From positions 3,003,563 through 3,067,562 of the forward strand of contig OX442422.1 of the NCBI GenBank assembly GCA_949361645.1: a stretch of DNA of 64,000 nt, read 5' to 3'. The translations under genes were made by a program, and so were the position numbers. Numbering within the stretch: position 1 is the first letter of the stretch; every line of letters starts with the position of its first letter. Shown here one piece after another: positions 58,521 to 64,000 of the stretch. A model generated the notes under the pieces. The model was not told the origin of the DNA and ran no database searches. It saw only the letters and a program-made list of their open reading frames with translations. This DNA comes from Spongilla lacustris. Taxonomy: Eukaryota > Porifera > Demospongiae > Spongillida > Spongillidae.

Positions 58521-60660
58521 CGTGCATGGTATTTGCATTTGGGTGTGGGTGCATGTGCATTTCCTTCCAGCCGCTCAATCATAAAAAAGTAGAACACACG
58601 GCATAACAAACACACACATCTCAGGCCAACTGCCGAATACGTTTACGGCTGTTCATCCTTCTTGTATACCCTAGCCAAAATTCCGGCGGAGCTGGATAGA
58701 AATGAGTACAGGACTTAACCTCGTAGCAGATATTGGGTCTGGGAACGAGACTGCTATGGAGTGAGCGCGAGCGACCTTGCCTGCCAATTGATCCATATAC
58801 AGTCATTAATCGAAGATATACAGTATAATAGGGCCAGGACACAGTAGAGAGTCCAGCTGTGAATATCCGCCGCCATGCATATGTTAACTCTTTAGCTAGT
58901 GGAAGGCAATATCCTTAACACACCTCCACGAGAACTTCTAATATGTTATCAAAAACAAGCCGGTCATCGTGTTCAACGTCAGAGCGATGCACATGCAGAT
59001 AGATATACAATACATATAATTATAATTATATATAATCTTAACGAGCGAGTCTCGTAGTCACACCTATATATCATATTATGTAGTAGCTACTCCACAGCAG
59101 CGTTTTATGGGGGTTTCAAGCCTATCCAGTTGAAGTTCGATGTTGTACGTCTGGCTAGCGAGACTAGCGTATACCGAGAATTAGATTGCTAGCGAGTGTA
59201 GAGCTATTACATTGTATATCCACAATACTATCAGATGGGTATAAATCTTGGTATAGGGCTAGGCTTGATACCCGACCCTCCGCCAAAAGGCTACGCCCAA
59301 CTACTATACAATGGATCAAAATGGTTAAATAACAGATCACGTGACCACTAGAATGCATCCAATGGCAGGGGCACGAGTACAACTAAGTGTTTTGAGTTGC
59401 GCATGCGTATGATTAGATCACTAAAATCGACGATAGCTGTAGTTTGGAAGGATTTTATGTAACAGCGATGCCTATTCCTAACTTCCCTGCCATGCAGACA
59501 TACAATGCATTGATTAAAAGACAATAACAATAATATATTTTAATAAATTTATTAGCAGTTTAATAACGTGATAAATCTCTAAAGTACCTAGTGAGTTTAA
59601 TGGTGCAATTAGATTTTTTTAATCACAATCGTACGCCGAGTTATGCATCGATGTCCACAATTTCTGGACATGACTGTGTAATAATGCGGATATAATTATG
59701 TAGTACTACATGGTATACATGTTTGCATGTCAGACTGTCAGTCAAGTACTGTACATGTACATGATTTGCCAGCTCCATGCACGAACTGTCAATTGCTGAT
59801 AACTATTTACGTAAGTTTCTCCCACATCAAAAATGTGCCCACCTAGCATATGACCTGTGGGATAGTTTGTGTAGTGTTGCTGAAATATGAAGAGTTGTAC
59901 TACTTAGTTTATACATAGATATTATACATGTACCATATTATTCCTCCTACATAACTCATTGCACCCATCGTCAAGAACAGAATGGAGTTAATGGAGTAAT
60001 TGTTCTACATGCATCCATTTACATGTATGTCCTGCTATCATGGACATTGGACTGTGATTCAAGATTTATAACGATTAAATCGGACGATTGATCGAGCGCT
60101 AGCGCTTGATAATAGTTAATACATTGACCTGACGCCTGGCGCCCTTCGATGCCCGTGGCGCCCCATATCATAAAGTGGCAGGTGGTTTGGTGCCCCCCCT
60201 GGCCCCCCCCCCCGGCCAGGCCGCCACTGGGGGGGGAGGGGGAGAGGTTGCGTGCAATCCTGTCCGGTAACTCCAGTTATGTCGATAAGCCGGGGGCCGG
60301 GGGGTGGGGGTGGGGGGGGGGGGGGGGGGGGGGTGGACGAACTGGAGTACATGCTGCATGCAAAAAAATTGTGCTGCACTGTTGCCTGAAATCACAAACA
60401 CTAACTAAACTGCTTGCCAACAGCGGATTTCACGTGCTCCCTACAAACAATAGTCCGAAAGTAAGGGCAGGCCAAATTGGCCAATACAGTGATTTTATAT
60501 ACGGTTCTACCGATTCAATTAGGCTAGCTCTCGCTCTCATTCATATCCGACAAGGCTTAGGTATACGTAGCTATAGCGGAGCTTACACATTGCAGCTGGC
60601 CCGTCACACTGGTGTCACTACCGCCAAAAGTCAAATATTATACATTTGAATGCGTCAATG
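58521..60660. other. Non-coding stretch with a G/C-rich patch
   Basis: AT-rich DNA without recognisable genes up to 60120. At 60195-60335 there are C and G runs, including a G run of about 25 (60309-60333), around GGCCGCCACTGGGG. This looks like another C/G-rich MITE. TATAATTATAATTATATATA lies at 59012. Confidence 0.45.
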
Positions 60661-63590
60661 TGAGAGCCTATTATGAGGTTGCAATGAATATGCTTTTAAA
60701 GGTAAACGATCCAATCTGATCGGTTTCCCAGATAAAGAGCGGGTTGGTCTCGTTTTTTTAAAATGACATACATAATGATGATTAAATTCCTGTGACGGTT
60801 ACAAATAAGCGGCATACTTGTCGCGTGACACTCAAATCTAGTGGTTCACCGAAGGCATTGTTAAGACTACTCGTCGCGGTGGTGAGTGATACGATGTTGC
60901 ATCTATGATATTGGCATGTGTTCATGCATGCATGTCCACGTACGGTAGACGTTTGTGTCTTAAGGTGCGGTCCCCCTTCCCCAGGCTATGGCGCCCTCTC
61001 CCCACCTCCAATCGCTAAAACTATCGTCACAATGCAAAGAGTTAGATATTACAACATGCATGCGGAGCATATAATTTAGCTTCTAGCACTCGATGCAACA
61101 ATCCAGAGTCGTATAAATATGCAACGCCCCTTTGTGGCGCCCCTCGTTTGCTTGGCCCCTCCCCTCGGTAGATGCTGGGGCCACCTCTGACTGGGAACGT
61201 GCTTGTATATCAAGATGTGTATAGCCATATTATAGCTTAATGACCATATATATATAGAGAGAGAGCCAATTAACTGACACAGTTGAGCGTCACGAGGTGC
61301 AGATGCATGGTGTCTTTCGTCTGAATGTACATGCGCGACAATATGGAAGATATTTTCCTATATACATCAGTATTGGAGCATTCGTTGAGACCAAACGGTA
61401 TACACCATGCCAACACATTGACAAATCCACTTATTACAGTCCTCTAGCCTTTAGGTACCGGTTCTGCCACAATAAATTTATCTTTCAAGCCGTTTTAAAA
61501 ATCGTATATGTTTATTCTATACAGACGTAGCCACATGCATGCACCCTCGCGCTTTACGGAGGATAGCATTGTACGAGAATAGCGCCTAAAATCTAAACGA
61601 TGATTACGTGTATACACTTACAGTTATGGAGCGATCCCATGGGATAGGTTGTTAACAAAATTCACGGTATGCGGCCACTGAGTATAATTTATTGCACTCG
61701 ATTGTGTTTGTTTGTTTGTTTATTGTTCGTTTTATTCTGATGGGGATCGGAATTAACGCATTAAGTACGATATAATTAATGCATGTATACATGCATATGC
61801 ACATAAGCTATTAGCGTCTGTGCCGACTTCCGGTGGGCCACGCCCAAATATGCTTACATACATGCTTTATGCTCTAAGCCAACAGCCAAAGCTGTAGCGC
61901 GACCTACCCGGCCAGTGGCCAGGACTCTAATGCGTCGTCTCGCTTTTATTCCTTTTGTCGGTTGGCTCTCCTCTTTTGTTCCCATGAAAGCATTTTGACT
62001 GCATAAAATACAACCTCACTTACAAATACGATTATATACATGTGGTGTACCATTCAAGCATAAGTTTCTAATTACATTCATGTAAGCGGTGCAGAAATAG
62101 ACTCTGCATGGCCTTCTCCATTCATGTTAAAACATGTTGATTTGATGAACTTTTGTACGCTGACCCTTATCGGTAACGTTTTGCTGAGGCCAAATAACAA
62201 GTACTTGATGTGTGTGTGTAGCATGTTTTCCTCTCCACTTCCCTGTTTCGTATTGATTGTGTGGCACTCTACCTATCGGAAAACATGAGTTGCTTGTTTT
62301 TAAAACATGAATAACGCCTAAACACACATTCCCTCAACTGTCAAGGCTCAGTGACAGAAGATGAGCGTGGTCCATGCAAATGCTGTAATTCGGACACCCT
62401 GTGGCCTGGGCACCACCTCCCTGGACCACACTTCATCACCAAGTTTATAGAGGGTCAACACATCTGTTTGGTGCTATCACAACACCAAAAACCGCAGTCA
62501 AGACATCATATTATTGTTCAATGTGCAAGTATGCACTACATGCAGATTGTTTTCATCACCACTTTGTTTGATATTTTCAGTCTTTGGCAGTATTCATGTT
62601 TTAAAATGAATAGAATTGGGGGTTTAAAGGATAGATGAATTGATAAATTTGCAATGGCAAACACTCAAACACACCCCCTCTTCGTGATCATCCTGCATTG
62701 GCCCAGGTGTTGTCAGAAGCAATCAAAGCCATTTTAGACACCCCACAGTGACTGTCAGTGGAGGCATGGGTATGTTGCCTAAATGTGTCTTAACCTCTTC
62801 TAAGCGAGCGGGAAGAAGCAAAAGTTGACAGTTCTGTGAGTTGTGGTCAGATGGTAAGGAATGGCAACTATGGCAAAAAGCTAAAGAGTCAGCATTGAGG
62901 AGTAAAAAATCTCATAAGCCAAGCTGAACCATTTCACATCAGCTAGGATGCGGAGTCATTGAGGATCAATGGGGCTATAAGTTGTGACGAACATGCATGC
63001 AAGGTTTGTTTCACAAGGCTTACCACCTCTGGTTTGGCTCCAGTTTCTGAGGTTGAAAGCCGGTTAAACATCCCTTTGCTCCTCCCCACATTGCTCCACC
63101 TTCTGTAGACCAACACAAAAGCCCACCGCATAAAGATTTTGAAATCTTCAATTGTCTGCATTGTTCCTCCAAGGCTAGTGTTTGTGGGCCCTTCAATCTT
63201 GAGAGTGCAAATCTTATAGACATGACAAGGAGTGCTTCATGGACCATGCAGCCTTCTCCAACAACTCATTTTTCTTCTCTTGCCGCAAGGGAGGCTTCTA
63301 CCTCTCTAGCTCTATCTTGCTGTGGAAACCTGGTTGCCCTGATGAAGGTGGTAACTGGGATGTAAGGCCCATTGCGGTTGGAGAATATCACGGGTAAGTG
63401 CCTCTGTAGTGTGACCTAGATCAAGGCCAGCCAGTTTTTCCATCCTCACCGGTATGGAGTGGTGTGTCCTGGTGGGTCAGAGAAGATTGTGCACAGGCTT
63501 TGCTCACTAGTTTTGCATTGAGATTTGCTGGGACAATGGAGATTTTGTGGCTTCGTAGATAGACATGCATGCACAATGCTTTCAACGGTG
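60661..63590 (+). repeat. Dispersed repeat, copy 2 (sister at 8043..11475)
   Basis: Colinear with copy 1 in the same orientation, 52.6 kb downstream. It lacks the hAT-like insertion at 9437 and the poly-C expansion (here only CTCCTCCCCACATTGC near 63080). It has a deletion near 61700 and an extra roughly 520 bases at 62117-62635. Minus-strand coding-like peptides such as MQTIEDFKIFMRWAFVLVYR (63161-63102) correspond to those in copy 1. Confidence 0.75.
62400..62571 (+). pseudogene. piggyBac-like transposase C-terminal cysteine-rich fragment
   Basis: Within the copy-2-specific insertion, LPGPHFITKF is followed, with frame changes, by VWCYHNTKNRS and then KTSYYCSMCKYALHADCFHH, ending in a TGA. 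The order (L-x-G-x-H-F, C-x-x-C region, YYC-x2-C-x5-H-x3-C-F-x-x-H) is that of the C-terminal cysteine-rich domain of piggyBac-type transposases, which helps bind element ends. Two frame changes make it non-functional. The catalytic DDD domain is not visible upstream, and no flanking TTAA pair was identified. Confidence 0.5.
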
Positions 63591-63707
63591 TCTTGAGGCA
63601 GTTGGTTTTGGACTAGCTGATGAGTGCAAGGAGCATTTCCCTGAGCTGCTTCCCTAGGTATCCTGGTGCTAAGCCAAGTTAACACCCATTACTATGGCAT
63701 ACATCTG

Positions 63708-64000
63708 CAGTGGCGTAGAAAGGTAATATAAAGTGCAGCGGCCAAAGTACCAGTGCCTCCTGGCGAGGGTGCAGGAGTGGATCACCCCTCCCGCCCAGCT
63801 AGGGGGTATGGGGGAGCACTGTAAGTTCCCCAATCAGGGCCTGGGGAAGAGCCCAAGAAACCAATGCTTTTTGCATAGAAAAATTCCAAAAAACGCAAAA
63901 ACTGTGACCAGTTTAGGTTTTTTTTTGCGATCTTGCCTGTGTGCATGTAAAAAACAAAACAGCATCGATGTACAGTCAGGGTTGCTAAAGGCCAGGTCAG
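63708..64000 (+). mobile_element. hAT-like MITE remnant at the window end
   Basis: Starts CAGTGGCGTAGAAAGGTAAT, a common hAT-type end. It contains GGGGGAGCACTGTAAGTTCC and CAGGGCCTGGGG, phrases resembling the interior of the element at 9437 (GGGGGAACGCTGATAGTTCC, GGGGCCTGGGG). The right end is beyond the window or decayed. From 63977 a new end, CAGGGTTGCTAAAGGCC, starts and is cut off by the window. Confidence 0.5.

Overview
This is eukaryotic, almost certainly marine-invertebrate nuclear DNA. It is AT-rich and full of CATG/TACATGTA words, CA microsatellites, minisatellites and decayed transposable elements. It has one clean 55-bp spliceosomal intron and several protein families known from sponges and cnidarians. 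The very short intron and the YRxEPEKK-type repeat exon make a sponge my best guess, but the sequence alone does not prove it. There are no bacterial operons, CRISPR arrays, rRNA or convincing tRNA genes.

Only two genes look intact. Both encode type II (Golgi-type) membrane glycosyltransferase-like proteins on the plus strand. The first (12797..14843) is a 663-residue STELLO/DUF288-like protein split by the 55-bp intron. The second (20875..22002) is an unspliced 375-residue protein with a DDD metal-binding motif. All other coding signal is broken or orphan: Ty3/gypsy pol (5060..5505, +) and gag (6228..6955, -), two inverted copies of the C-terminal part of a reverse-transcriptase protein (22540..23140 + and 23262..24170 -), a lysine/glutamate-rich repeat exon (32818..33060), a piggyBac-like cysteine-rich tail (62400..62571) and several unrecognised coding-like pieces.

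Layout. 0-4.9 kb: foldback element end, 20-bp minisatellite, CA tract. 4.9-7.0 kb: gypsy remnants with an 18-bp minisatellite inside pol. 8.0-11.5 kb: a dispersed repeat whose sister copy lies at 60.7-63.6 kb and which carries a hAT-like insertion. 12.8-22.4 kb: the two glycosyltransferase genes, separated by short foldback copies and a TIR element with a gene fragment. 22.5-26.8 kb: RT remnants and tandem repeats. 26.8-35.9 kb: non-coding DNA with several palindromic elements, including a 1.6-kb TA-flanked foldback. 35.9-55.4 kb: two giant palindromic elements. 55.4-64 kb: non-coding and repeat DNA.

The outstanding structure is at 35929..55430. Two foldback elements of 8.9 and 10.6 kb lie back to back with only a 12-bp AT spacer between them. 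Each has about 380-bp terminal modules starting GGGACAG, an inner arm, thousands of bases of a 115-bp satellite running in opposite directions in the two arms, and a unique centre with a hairpin. Short or truncated relatives with the same termini occur at 1..450, 15157, 18981 and 24263. No transposase is visible, so this looks like a non-autonomous, satellite-bearing foldback family. Coordinates of repeat edges were judged by eye and may be off by tens of bases.
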